Shown piece after piece: positions 13,811 to 26,705 of a stretch of DNA of 64,000 nt. The position numbers and the translations under genes were made by a program. Source of the DNA: Aquila chrysaetos chrysaetos (Eukaryota > Chordata > Aves > Accipitriformes > Accipitridae); assembly GCF_900496995.4 (NCBI RefSeq), contig NC_044014.1, forward strand, positions 4,646,501 to 4,710,500. The letters are read 5' to 3'. Numbering within the stretch: the first letter of the stretch is position 1; every line of letters starts with the position of its first letter. The notes under the pieces are model-generated. The model worked only from the letters and a program-made list of their open reading frames with translations, made no database searches and was not told where the DNA came from.

Positions 13811-13822
13811 TTTTTTTTTTTT
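13811..13822. repeat. Poly(T) run, 12 bases
   Basis: An uninterrupted T run in unique sequence, with no associated transposon body seen. Confidence 0.85.
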
Positions 13823-14769
13823 GTACTCTGCAAAGCAGGTCTGCAAGGTGCTAAAGCAGGCAGATTTTGCTCTGAGCACGTGTAGGAATAAGATGGGTTG
13901 AGCATAAAAAAATATAATTTCCTTTTCTAATTGCTTTTCTGGACATAATTATAATCACTGTACTAAGTAGTGTTCACAGATGCAGAAGTACTGTGACTTC
14001 TTTTATTCCCTCTTTTTTATGTTTGGCTTTCAATTTAGCAGCTGCACAAGGAGATGAGCTTGTCAGCTGTGTTGGTCCAGGTCCTCTTTATCACGCCGGC
14101 ACACGCGGCACGAGTCTGAGCCATGCCAGCCTCCCTGCAAAAACCCCAGGAAAAGTCCTGATCCCGGTTTCTCTCCTCTTGGTGATGCCAGTTGTAAGTG
14201 TTAAAGAGGGGGGGTGTCCTCTGCCACAGGGACATTTATCTGCTAGGAAAGGGTGGGCACGACAAACCCACTTTACTTGAGCCATCAATCACTAACGCAA
14301 TGGTCATTTTCTCTCTGGCTGCAAAAGTGGAAAGGAATGGACAAGCTGGCAAGTGAGAGGGGCAATGTTTTGTTGCACGTGTTTCTTATTGCCCTCCATA
14401 GCCTGGAAAGGTCCCCTCGCTGGCAAGCGTGGGACGCCTCAGCGCTGCGCAGGAGCACCGACGTGCCATGCCAGACCTATCTGCAGGCTGTCTGGAGGGT
14501 CAGAAAACGCTAATACTCCCCTTTCTCAGGTGAAGGCAGGACCGTTCCCACCCGGCTGCTCCCAGTCCTGCCCCGTGCCAGTCCCAGCACCCGTGGGACC
14601 CTGCGGCACCACCGGGAGCCACCCGCACCGCCGCAAAGCCAGCCAAAGGCATGGCGTTGGCATGGCTGAGCTCAAGGCGATGAACAATTGCAGCAACAAC
14701 CAGCTCGACAAGTCAGCCCACGCTCGAGTTGCCTCTGCAACAAGGCACAAGTTAAAGCCTGAAGTCCTA

Positions 14770-14960
14770 ATGCGAGTTAATCTCTAAGTGTTGCTGTAAT
14801 ATCTGCCGTACACATCTGTTTGTGACAAACAGTCTAGACCGCTAGACAAGCAAAATAACTTGTCAGCTCTGTTTTCCTCTGGGACAGTCTTTATTTAAGA
14901 GACACAATTTTTCTGTAATTAAAGTTTTACAGAGAGTTTTAGAGTCGCAAGCTCAAAATT
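14770..14960. promoter_or_regulatory. Candidate conserved non-coding element with paired hairpins
   Basis: This is an AT-rich but high-complexity stretch containing two short perfect inverted repeats back to back: CTGTTTG/CAAACAG (14,816-14,832) and GTCTAG/CTAGAC (14,832-14,847), which share one base. A TAATTA-like core (CTGTAATTAAAG) follows near 14,915. The texture resembles vertebrate non-coding elements, but no alignment is available, so the call is an inference only. Confidence 0.2.
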
Positions 14961-17900
14961 TGCAAAAAGAGCAGAGAGCACAATCCTGCTCAGGATCACA
15001 CAGGGCTTCCACTGATGTTCTGGCAGGAGGGACACCGCAGCCAGCATGGTGGGGAGCATGGAAGGACAGTGCAAGGCTGCAGAGGCTAAGATACAACATT
15101 TATGCATCTGGAGATCCCGAGAACCCATCAAGGAAAAAAGACATACAGCAGTGGTGCCCGTGCAATGTTTAGTTCACCGGAACAGAAACTTCAAAGCAGT
15201 TTTCTCCATATGTTACACCCTATGAAAGCGCATTGCAGTATTCGAGGCTAGTCACCTACAAGGAGGTGCAGCTGGAATAAGGGTCCATAATATGATAGCT
15301 GGCTTGGCTGGTGCTGGGGATGCTTCTCCAGCAGCCCCAGAGAGCCTGCGGTGATTGTGCAGCGTTTCTGGCTTTGAAAACAGCTCCTCTTCTACAGTGA
15401 ATAGAATGGATTAATCCTCCCCCGCCACAGGGACAGCATCTTAAAACAAACATCCATAACTAAGGCAGCTATAAATGGCAGCATAACCAAGAAGAGGGTT
15501 TCAGCTTGCAATTACATATTTTTGCTAACCACTTCTGGATGGGGAATCCCAGCCCTTGCTCTGAGCTCTCTAGATCTTTTCCCTCTCCCATGTGCTCTAT
15601 TTCAGGCGGTCCCATCCCCTAACCTGCCGCACACGTGCCCGTGGGCACGCTGGGCTTGCCTACCTGCTCCTGCAGCCGTCGGCACCGGCTGATGCTTGCC
15701 TGGTTGGTACCCAGCCTTTCCCCATTTTTCTGGGATGCAGGAAGGAAAAGGCAAGAAGTCTGGAATGACTCACAAAGAAGACAAAAGGATGGTGCACGGT
15801 TTTCACACTCACTTTGCATGGCAGTCGCTCACATCCTCTGGCTGCCGCAAAGCAAGAAACCCAGAAAGAGGTGGGAGACTCTGCAAGCCAGATGAGCCAA
15901 GGGAATGTTGTCTTGCAAAATAACAAAGAATCATAATTTATGTCATTTTTTTACACATCTGAAAAAAAAGTATTCTAAGCAGGACCTAAAATCTGTTCTT
16001 TTTAAAGACAGCATGCAGCAACCTTTCAACATTTAAATTTTGTCTAAACCATAGAGAAGCTACAGTATGACTTATATCTAAGTCCACAACTGATAAATTA
16101 GAAGTATTAAAATCAGGCAGAATGGAAAGGCTTCCAGCTTTACTTAACTGAAGTGGATTTATCTGAAGAGTAGAGGATTTTCATCCCAGTTGAAAAATAA
16201 GATTATATAAAAATCCACCATCGGAATGTGGAAGGTATCACAAAATTAGCCTTCCGTCTTCAAATCAGTGTAGGCTCCCTTTTAGGCAGAGGAAGAAGCT
16301 CCTCAATCACCAACTCCTCACTCACGCAGGCGCTGGGAGCCATCCAAATCTTATTGCTTAAGGCAGTCCCAACAACATAAATCACCGGCAGCTCCTACCC
16401 TGATCCTTGAAGTTATGATATCAAGCACTGAAGTACCGATGGTGAAGCTGCATCGGCGACGGGGACTCTGCCCCTTTCACAAATGAATTACAAGAGCTGT
16501 TAATTCTGCAATCGCATAGTCTTCCCCAAAGAATAAAATGGACCCGCAAATAGTTTTGTAACACTTTAAAGAAAAATGCCAAAAACTTTTGGGATTTGGT
16601 CTGCAAAGATACCCAGCAGCTTTCACCTCTGCATATTAGTTCCCCACCCTGTGTATGAGGCAGTAATTCCAGCAAAAAGACACTGACAGAAATATATGTC
16701 AGCAGAAAATCTGCAATACAAAACTTGGAAAAAAATCAATGCATCTGATCCAGTGGGGGAAAGAGAGGAATCTATCTGAATCTGAGCAAAACTCCAGACC
16801 TCAGCCAAAGGTTTTCATCCTCTTTATGCTGCTGCTTGTGGGTACAAAGTGTCCTGGTCAGGGATGTGCCTAATATTTAGTGTATACCCACAAACAAATG
16901 AAGCCGTATAGGTTCCCCCCTGCGTTGCGGTGTGCATGAGAGCCCGCCGTGCTCTGCTTTGTGTCCCCAGACGGAGCTCCCTACCCCCAACAGCAATAAA
17001 ATTTCCCAAGCTGTCTTCAACCACCAAAAGGTGAGAAAAGGTTGCCTTTTAAGTACCAGTGTATTCAAGGCTTCAGCTGATTTGGCTCACCGCTGTGAGT
17101 AGGATGTGTTTTTACTGCCTGTACAAGAGCAGACTTGAGGACAAATTCACTGCTTGTCTGTATGGCTTGCTCGCCCACGCAAAAATATTTCTTATCAAAA
17201 AGACAGGTTCCTTGCTTGCTAATTTTAAGTCAAATAACCTACAAATTTGCTTGTTTGGAAACGAAGCTCAGCTGATTTCAAAACCAACAGAAATCTGTTA
17301 ACATTTTAGCAAAAATGCTTGTTGGGTTTTGTTCCGGAAGAATTTCCTTTTAAGAAACAGACTGCATTGTTATTGGAAGTAAACAAGACAAATATTTACA
17401 AATGGTTGAAGTCCATATGCAGTTTCGGTTTGGACAGAACATTTTCATTCCACCCATCAAAAAACTGCAAAATCCATTACTCTTTCACCCCTCTTTTAAT
17501 GGCAGTAGAATCAAGTCAGCAGAATCCAGCCTGATAACTGTAAAATAATACACGGAGTAAAATTAGATCCTCATATACATACACATAATAGTAGTTGACT
17601 CCATCAGCATCTTGGAGTGTACATATAAATGAGAATATGGTGATTTAATATTCACTGATGTATGATGGCAAGCTTTTACACACTGCAGGAAAAGTAGAGA
17701 AATGTTTCAAATGCAGTTCACATATTTCATTTAACTCACAAGAACAACATAGTTAGGGAGGCAAGGTCAATAGCTCCATCGCTGCCAGCCCTCTCCAGTG
17801 CAAACTGGGCAGCTACAGCTCTTTTCTCAATGAGAAAAGCTCGCTTCTGGAAAAATGACAGCATGGCAATTGAACGTTGCATAGCGATCACCCACGGCAT

Positions 17901-18150
17901 TGCAGTGTTCCTCTGCGTATCAATGTGCTTGTGGAGTTAGTCCAAGCTGAGCATCAGAGCAGTGCTTTTCAAAAGGGGCCGGCAGATCCACGGTGGAAAT
18001 TAATGCCAGGTTTCCCAATGAGTCTGCAAGTTCACAGCTCCAACAACAGTCTAAATTTTGACCTTATGATCTCCACCTCCAACGTATGGGTGCATGCCGG
18101 ATTTAGGGGAAACACAGTTTATCCTCAGCAGGGTCGACGTCCCGTCACTG

Positions 18151-18212
18151 GATGATGCACATTCATCTGCTGTTGGACTTAGATGATACACATTTATCTG
18201 TGGTTGGACCCA
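18151..18212. repeat. Degenerate tandem duplication, 31-bp unit, two copies
   Basis: A unit beginning GATGATGCACATTCATCTG at 18,151 recurs at 18,182 as GATGATACACATTTATCTG and continues in step through GTTGGAC. Most differences between the copies are transitions, so this is an older local duplication. Confidence 0.75.
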
Positions 18213-21200
18213 TGTGACTCCTTAAAATTCAGCCTTTGCAGCCGGTTAGCAGTCTCTGGAGCTGAGGAAGAAACAGGAAAGCGGTGATGAGAGTGGAAAT
18301 TCTTCCATCTCTATCCTTCTTTGGCTGAACAGTGCAATGGGAGGTTCTGTTACCTTTTACATGTTTCCAATATTCCACTGCAGGCTAAAAGGCATTTATT
18401 TTTATGTCTGAGGTAAACATAGTGGAAGGAAAAAGAAAAATATTGCCAATGTTTGTTTAGCCTTACTGACTGATATCCTGCAACTATCGTACAGGGATTT
18501 GCACTGTGTGCCAAAACTTGACGAGAATGATGTTTCAAGATCAACTCAGAGTGTGGGTGGATCCTGCCCCAAGACATATCTTTTTCTTACTTGAACTAGA
18601 ATTTACTTACTGGAGAGTTTACTTGCACTGCTTGTAAATTTTGTGCACTAAGGACAAAGTTAAAATAAATGTTATGAGGACTAAAGGCATGCCCAGGCAA
18701 TCCGTTTAGTAACAGTGACATTTCTGGGGCAACTTTGGAGTAGATCACATCGGAGCATTAATTAACTCCCTATAATTTATGATAAAGACAAGTATTTGAT
18801 GTGAGTGAAAGTTGTAGGAGAGTTATGACTGACAGCCTTCCGTTATCACAAGCTGCAAAAACATTTGTAAAGTTGTCAAGCACGAGATACCCAGCATGTT
18901 GGGTTTGTCAAGCAGATGTCATCAGATACCACTGGTGTCTGTTCAGATAGCTGGGATTGTGTGATTTACAGCTGGGCAGGATTTTCCCCATGCAGAAGCG
19001 TTGGCAGATCTTCCTCAGCCTAGAAGATGAGCTGGCACAAGGAGTGGTGGTTGGCTCCGTGCCTGGATGCGCCACGGCAGCCTGCCGGTCTGCTGAGCTC
19101 TGGTCAGCCGCCGATCCCAAACGGAGGATGGAGTAGCACAGGTAACAGCTAAGCTTTCTCCCGGAAAGGATCTGGGCTCACCAAATTGAAACTCGCTTTA
19201 AAAACGTGATTCACGCGATGAATGTCCCAGTGACATTTTAATTAACTTGAGGGTATCCAGAGAGCAGAAAACACGCTGCAAAATTCCCATCCTCCTGTCA
19301 CATCTGTGATGAATTAATGCCACGTGGTATACGCATAACACATTTACTTACAGTTTATTTCTACTGGGGTCAACCCACGATCCAGCAGCTTGTTTTTGAA
19401 GCTCGGTTGAATCATCTCAAATATTTGCCGAGGAGCCGCTGTAACCCCACCTACGTGGGTGAGCTCTGCAGCTGCACAGCAGTGTAAGGGGAGCACCTAT
19501 GGCATGGGGACCCTAATGGGATTGGGAAGCCCCAGCTCTCAATCATCCTACACTGCCTGCTGTCTGGTCTAGGGTCAGGAAAAAACCTCACAAGACTTTC
19601 TTTTTGGGTGCAAAATAAACAGATATTGCACTGAGCACCTTTTTTGCACTTGACATGTATGGAGTTGAGCGATGGGGAAGTGGGAACCCGCCCTGATAAA
19701 CAATTGTTCTGGCAGGATTGTAAGTGATTGCTTTAAAAGCTGTGCACAATTAGTCTTTCCTTCTCAGGTAGTTCCTGTGAGGTTAATTAGTGCAATATTT
19801 TTTGTTAATCTTCTGTCAGGGAGGAAGTTTGGAAGAAATAGTCACTAATGACCTCAAATTCGTAGGTTCTTAAAAAACTTGAAGTAAATACATTTAAAAT
19901 AAAGCGTAATTCTTTTTCCATTCTCTTTAGAGCAACGCTGTTTCCCCAAGTTGGGAAGTAACATCTGAAAACTGCTGATGGAGATGAGAAATCTTGGAAA
20001 TAATTTGTCATAGATGTCGCATGGAAACCGAAAAAAAACTTTAGGATATCTATGCCTAGGCATTTACATGGGAGGAGTACATAAACTAAATGAAGTGATA
20101 TTTTCCACGATTCCAGGACTGATAAATAAGAAAAGCACAGTGCAGCACAATGCAGTATCTCCCCGCTAGCATCTGAGGAAAGCAGGCTAAAAATAAATGG
20201 TATGCAGATAAATACGGAGATGCTAAGTACAGGAGGCTGTTACTGGGCCTTTCTAGCTGTTGGTTGCAACAGTGAAAATCACAACTCAGAGGGAATGTTT
20301 TAACACCATGCTGTTTCAGCCCAAGTACTGAAATTACCAAGTATTTTTAGAAGGTTTTTTGCACCACAAGTAGCCCATTAGAAGTCAGGCATTTGCAATA
20401 CGTCAGGAATGCCAGCTAAAGGAACCAGACCTGAGCCTATTCTTAGAGGGACAAGTTATGAGGTTTGCATCCAAGGGCTCACCTCGGTTTTGGGGAATGC
20501 AAGGGCTGGACACGACTACCCTGGTTGAAGTTTGGGCCGTGAGGATGGCTGCAGTACTGGGGACTTGCAGAGCTGTGAGTGCATTATGCAGCCCTAGGCA
20601 GAGGGTAAAAGGTAAAGCCTTTATCACAGCGCACAGCTCTCTGCATCCCATTTTCAAAACGAGTCGTAGCAATTTTAGAGGGCTAAAAATGTTGATAGAG
20701 AATGCTTTTTGTCACCTTTCTGGAGCCATATGCCCTGTTTACCATGAAGCTCTCTGCAAGGGGCTTGGAAGAAACTACAAAAGCTATAGAAATGACCTTC
20801 AAAGATTTTCTGTGTGTCAGAATTAAATACTGAAGTTTAACATCTGGGACTCAACCAGAATTGGATCTTTTGGGCTAAGCAATATGTCTGGGTAGCAGAG
20901 CGAAGGATTGTGCAGGTGGTCAGAAACAATTTGTTAGCCCCACATATCTGAGGGGTGTGTGTGCACATAAATCTGTGTCAAACTTCTGTTTAAAAACGTA
21001 TGGTTGAAATGTCTCCCCAAACTACCTCTCTTGACCTCTATTCCCATACAATTTTCACATTTAGAGCAGGAGGCTGTTCTGGTTCAGTCCTGGGTGAGGA
21101 TGGAGCTGTGAATGGGCAAGAGGCTGAAGTGCCTTCGCCAGCATGGGCATCGCTGGTCCCCCACCACCGGCCACTTTTCTGCCTCTGGGCTTGTCCTCTC

Positions 21201-22159
21201 CTAGTTCAGAGCCTTACTGGTTGCTTTAAAAGCTAATGCCCAAATTCACCACCTTTTTGTAATGAATTATGTACGTAGCTATGCATAGGCCACTGTAAAA
21301 ATAAGATTGTGGGATAATAATTTTTAAATTTCAACTCACTTAGACAAACTCTATCAACTTGCTAAGATCCTGCCATAGAGAGCAGGGGCGTGGACCTGGT
21401 CGTATGAGGTGTTATGAATTAAAATCAGCAGTTCTCTAGAAAATATTCTATAAGAAACAGTCCTTTGGGTACTACAGAGGCAAGGAAAACCCCATTACTT
21501 CCACCATTTCACAAAGATTTTCTGGTTGTTACCGAAGCTGCAAGAATTTTTAACCGGGTTGCCATGGTTTACATTCACAGCCCCAAATGATGAAGACATA
21601 TAATTACCCTGAAGATTTCAACTGAAAGCCCTGATTCCTCCAGTGCCCAGAAGGTTACGGAGAGCGCACCAGAGTGCTTTAAGCATTGAGAAGGCCACAA
21701 GGGAATATTGAAAATATTTGTTTTCCTCCATCGGTAATTACTGCCCTCAGAGTTACCATTAAAGAAAGCAATTTCAGACCAGAGGGTTTTGAATAGCATG
21801 TGGAACCTTAACACTAGGTAATGTTACTTAATTGCAGAGCCGTAACAATACGTGGTATTTCAGCAGCCTGAAAACATAAGACTTAGTTCAGTAACCTTTA
21901 AGATTTGTTATTCTTTGCCTTATCATTGAGTTGTAACATCGTCTAGGTGGTTATCTCTGCGAGGTTTAAATTTCCAATCTATTAAAGTAATTTTAGCAAT
22001 CTATTATTTCTAGGCCATTGAGGAAAGGTTAAAATGAAAATTAAACTGGAGGGAATAAGTTCTGTTCCAAGTACAGGTTGAAAACATCTCAGTAGTAGAA
22101 AGTGGTAAGGTTTCAGGGGAAGGAGCACTTATCAAGGGAAATGAAATGACTGATAATAG

Positions 22160-22189
22160 TCATTTAAAGTGATTTAAAGTGATTAAAGC
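22160..22189. repeat. Short tandem repeat, 10-bp period, about three copies
   Basis: The words CATTTAAAGT, GATTTAAAGT and GATTAAAGCA follow one another directly. This is a minor local tandem array with no inferred function. Confidence 0.7.
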
Positions 22190-23575
22190 AGCTCGAGTGA
22201 GGTAACGTGAAAGGATTTTTTCCCCCACTAATGTAACGGAGAATTTGCAATGCATGATTTAGACAGCTTCTACCTCCAAGCTGCTTTTGTAAGACTGAGT
22301 TAGTCTTTTAGCACTATATTACGGGAATGGAAAATTTCATTTTCAGGAGTACACAAGAAGACCAGCATCCATCTTCACACAGCCATCCACCCAATTTAAA
22401 CAGAGCTACATGACGCGGGAGAAGCGGTGAATACAGATATTTGAGAACAGCACTGAACCCAGCAGAAGAGAGATTCTTTGACATTAAGACCTCATGGATC
22501 CCAGCTGAAAAAAAATCACCTTCACAGCTTAAATCCGTGTAGCTGTAATGGGCAGAAGTGGCAATGCTGTAGGTTAGCCAAGCTGAGCGTCATTTATCTT
22601 GACTTATGGATGACTGATCAACATATGCCTCTTGCAGCACTGAGGTTTTGGTCATTCCCATGGCTTTGGTGTCTCCCCCTGCCCCACACCCCATGCCCAT
22701 CCTTGCTGCTGGGCTTTGGGGGGAGCTGAGCGCATCTGGGCTTCAGCCCTGTTCCTGCGAGTGAGATCGATCCCAGGGAACAAACACCACTTGTACTTGT
22801 TGGTACAGAAACAGCAGCAGCAACAAAACCTTGAAAAAAACCCACAGCCCGTAACGCTAGGTCTGCTTAATTTTTAGTACAATAGCAGCAGTTGATTTTA
22901 TTAATTTTTATGGCGCTATTGGGAAATTTAATAGTCCTATAAAAGCCAGTTTAAACCTCTCTAATTGTCTTATCTCTTCAAAGAAATGCATACTCTGGGA
23001 ATTTTAAAAATGGAGACTATCAACTGGATAGACCCATTACTATGAATAATTTCTCTCTCATACAAATACAGAGTCCTGACACAATAGACAAATAGCCTCC
23101 GTGGTTTGTTTGGGGGTGAATATGCCAAGGCTCACTAAAAGGGGTGTTTTGTTCATTGACCCCCATCTGCTAAGGGCTCCTTCGGAGCTGCCACGTGTGC
23201 AGAGCAAATTGCAAGGCACTAAGGGTCCTTGTCAAATGAGCGATTGCACAGCAAGTTGTTTGAAAACAAATAATTCAGTCATTTAATGTATTTTCACATA
23301 GTAAAACTGTTTAGTGGCTGGTAGGGATGAATAGCACGTTCAGTGAAAGGAACAACTGGTCTGGGGCCACTGGAGGTGAGTCTCAAGGAGGTGGAGGTAT
23401 GGTAAGTTTTATAGTGGGGCATGGACTTTCAAAGCTGAGAGTGCCATTTTAGGCAGAGGGAAGAGGAAAATGGATACTTCACAGCAGTGCAGGGCTGAGC
23501 AGTCTGCTCCTCTGTGCATCCTGAAAAATTTCACTATGTGTTCATACAAAGGCTTGATACGCTGTGATTTGTAAA

Positions 23576-23607
23576 ACATCTGACATATGAAGTAATATGT
23601 CAGATGT
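23576..23607. repeat. Perfect 13-bp inverted repeat with 6-base loop
   Basis: ACATCTGACATAT (23,576-23,588) is followed by the loop GAAGTA and then its exact reverse complement (23,595-23,607). The match stops immediately outside the arms. As RNA or single-stranded DNA it would form a 13-bp hairpin, too short for a typical microRNA precursor. It could be a paired transcription-factor site or a remnant of a small palindromic element. Confidence 0.9.
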
Positions 23608-24088
23608 GCCCAATATAGACTTATCTATATCAACAATATCTCCGTACAGGGAGAGCGTGCCTCACTTCCAGCACGGCATACACACACAAGTGTGCATTCC
23701 CTAATTCAGTTTTCTTCTTTTTTTTTTTATATAGCCACAGAGCTATACTGTAGAGATAACCGCTACGTGAAAATTACTGCCGGCCCTGTTTCGCTGTACT
23801 GCTATTTTTATGGCACTCCGATCGTTTCAAAAGGCAGCCAACCCCTTCTAGCTTGCACCTTCCCGTCGCTCACAGCAGGCTGCGTGGCCCAGCTTCATCC
23901 CAGCACGGAGTCCATGTGCCCAGCTCGCCCTGCCAGCCCATCACCCTGGCCTCGGGGCTTGCTGCCAGCACAGGTGCCCAGCCCCTGCAAATAGGACTTG
24001 CCTCACAGCTCCTCAAGGCAGTGTTTTTCTCATAGGTCACGCTCCCATTAAGTTATTCTTGCTTCTTATAATGCTTTTCACAGCTGCA

Positions 24089-24105
24089 TTTTTTTTTTTT
24101 TTTTT
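24089..24105. repeat. Poly(T) run, 17 bases
   Basis: An uninterrupted T run. No element body was recognised on either side. Confidence 0.9.
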
Positions 24106-26169
24106 CTGAGGCAAATGAGACTTTTGAGGCAGAGACTATAATGAGGAGGTTTTGCCTTCTGGGATTGTCTCTACGACTGACAGAAGTTGTAAGACGGATA
24201 TGTTTTATGCTCTCCTGCATAAGGAATAGAGAAAAAGAGAACACGAACAACAGATCTCGAGCGATGTTTCCATCTTTTTTCATGAGATCAAATGGCTCCT
24301 CATGCTTCCCACAGCTGGCTGGTGCCAGGGCTGCTGTGCTACGGGCTGGAGCTGGAAGGACTTGCAAGGACGTGGGGCAAATAGGTGACAATCCGTGTTT
24401 TGAAAGAGGACATCCCAGGCTCCCTCTGAATCCTCCAGATGTTCTTCTGAAGCTCTTGCAAAAACACCTTCCTGCATATACCCCAAACCTACACTGGACA
24501 GGAATGGGCTGGTTTTGACCCAATTCTGTGAATAGTTGGGGTGTTGTCCGCCCTTCTCCTTCCCCGTCCTCTGCATGCTGAGCATCCAAAGGGCAGAAAC
24601 AAGCTAAATTTTAATTTTTCTTTTCAGAATGAAAGACGCCATCTGTGGCATATCCTCCTGTTTATGTCTGCTGCATCTCTGTAGACTGAAAACTGTTGTG
24701 TGTGTCAATGCAGAGCCTCTCCAGTTGATGAACTTTTTTTTTCTTTTCCTACAGGCATGACTCACATCACAGTGCAGAGAAAAAGTAATTTCCAATCGCA
24801 GGGCTATTTCTGAAAGTGTGCTCGGCACCTGCGTTGAAATCTTGTCTAAAAGAGAAAGTGGTAGGTTGTAGAGGCATCCACAATACCCAAAGGCAGACGT
24901 TCTGATGAATTCCTGACAGAGAAGGTTGAGTGGTAATTCATCCGGCAACTTAAGGAGGACTCTGTACCTCTCTTCCAGATAACTGAACTTTAATTTATTT
25001 AAATTTAATGGAAAACCATATGGAGAGGAACAGAAAGCTAATTTAAAGCAGTGCTCAAAGCAATCAATATGTTAACAGATTCCTTCAACTTTTCACACTT
25101 GGTTGCTGAAAAATGTTTAAAATGTATGGTTTTTTTAACTGGTATTATGAAAACACAGGGTTTCTGGCATGTTGTATTCAAAACTCAAGAGCCAAAATAA
25201 GCCTCTGTTGTGAAAATGAAAATGTACTTTGAAAGCACAAATCATTTTATTAGAAGTGGAAATGACAACTAAGCTATCTTTTATCAAAAAGTGCACATCT
25301 CTGAAGTCTTCTAGGAAGACACGTATAAATCCTAAAGGGCTCAAATCACTGGCCTTCATATGGTCCAGAAATAAAAGCAATAAAGTAGTTGTATGAATTG
25401 CATTAACAGATTGAAATTGGCAGTAAGAGTACACGAAGGAGCCCTTCAATGTAAATTGGGTAAATACAGATTAGAGCAGGAGAATACAAAATTACCAATT
25501 ATGCACATCAAAGATGAGAGACAAACTTTTATCAATTTTCATATTTTCCTTATTCCGTTGGCACATCTCAAGGTCACTTTTTTCCATACTGAGTTTTGAA
25601 AAGATTTTCAACAGACTTTTCAATGGCAGGACATCTAATACTGTGCTTCTACACTTAAATATTGATCTTCTAACACCGACCATCTTCTGTCCCACATTCA
25701 AAAGCCTATACTGTTTTGCTTGCAGCAAGGTGCAATTTAATTTAGTTATATATTAAACAAACAAACTGTAGGCAATTTAAGAACCTAGAAAATGATAAAT
25801 GTTCTAATTATATTTTATCTTATAAAAATGTAATGGTTTAGTGATGTCAGTGAGCTGTGAGCTTTATATATGCAGTTTGTAATTTACTTTATGGTTTCAT
25901 CTTTGTCAAGCTTGAAGAGTGCAAACTGTAAAAATAAGTGAAAGCCTGTTCTTTCCTAAAGTTTTAATAACTTGAGATTGTTAAGAAGACCAGAAGCTGA
26001 AAGGAGCAGTTACTCACTGCAATGAACTTTTAGTAACCCGTACAAAGTCTTATGGAAATTCTATAAATAGTCTTCAGTCTAACCTCATTGAGGGCAGGTC
26101 TGACTTCTCTGTGGCTTTTTAAAAAACAAATTATTCTAAGCTGCTTTTTTAAAAAGGTTTGGGGTTGGG

Positions 26170-26199
26170 TTTTTTTTGGGTTTTTTTTTTTTTTTTTTT
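26170..26199. repeat. Interrupted poly(T) tract
   Basis: Eight T, GGG, then nineteen T. A GTTTGGGGTTGGG stretch precedes it, giving a G/T-rich strand bias across about 45 bases. Confidence 0.9.
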
Positions 26200-26356
26200 G
26201 GAAGCAAATGATCCTGCAGCCTTTTTCGTTATCTGAGGCCTGGAATTCATTTCAGATTTGCCAAGTCCTGACCCAGAAACTTGTTAGCACAGTGGTACAG
26301 CTCTGTAGAGATTAATAACTCCAAAGGAAAAAGAGCAAATAATGGCTAAAGTAGCT

Positions 26357-26402
26357 TCTTCTTTTTTTTTTTCTTTTTTCTTTCTTTTTTTTTTTTTTTT
26401 TT
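26357..26402. repeat. T-rich CTTT/poly(T) tract
   Basis: A pyrimidine tract of T with isolated C bases, ending in an uninterrupted run of 18 T (26,385-26,402) and followed by AATAATG. It is one of two long T tracts about 170 bases apart. Confidence 0.9.
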
Positions 26403-26479
26403 AATAATGTCATGTTTCTTCCCGTTCTTTGTATCTTGTCCCCCTGGATTTGTACTGTCTTGAGATAGTCTTGACTACA

Positions 26480-26705
26480 GAGCAACAGATAATTAAAATT
26501 CTGAGGTCCTGCAAATGCTGCTTATTTCCTGCAAGATCAATGTAACAGTAAAATTTGCGGACGCCAAATGAAAATTAAAGACTCTTTTAAATAAAATGCA
26601 TCATAAAATTGATATAATTAAAACATTTGTCTTTCAGCGGCTAGTCTGCTGCAAGCAATTTCACCTGCAGTGGAATGTAGCGGAGCTGGAAATCACACTT
26701 TCTAT
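26480..26705. promoter_or_regulatory. Candidate non-coding regulatory patch
   Basis: This AT-rich, high-complexity stretch contains several homeodomain-type cores (ATAATTAAAA near 26,489 and near 26,616) and ATGAAAATTAAAG near 26,568, together with CTGCAAATGC and ATTTCACCTGCAG, which contains an E-box (CACCTG). It has no repeat character and no open frame. This texture is common in vertebrate enhancers, but the call rests on appearance only. Confidence 0.18.

Larger units (their letters stand above)
12270..23570. other. Non-coding unique DNA
   Basis: No gene was recognised. Poly(T) runs lie at 12,452-12,464 and 13,811-13,822. A GC-richer patch spans about 14,080-14,680. A candidate regulatory patch with two adjacent hairpins lies at about 14,770-14,960, another AT-rich high-complexity patch at 18,650-18,900, and a third at 22,860-23,020. 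A small tandem repeat sits at 18,151-18,212. Open frames up to 144 codons (14,353-14,787 plus) follow local GC content and look like chance. Confidence 0.6.

Noticed and set aside
23576-23607. A microRNA precursor
   Set aside because: The stem is only 13 bp with a 6-base loop and pairing stops outside it. A precursor needs a stem of roughly 30 bp.
24053-24589. A 178-codon minus-strand frame
   Set aside because: It reads through a poly(T) tract as a lysine run near its end and has no recognisable domain.
24725-24870. Exon after the strong acceptor TTTTCTTTTCCTACAG near 24,754
   Set aside because: The acceptor looks good, but no convincing donor or open frame follows, and pyrimidine tracts ending in CAG are common by chance.
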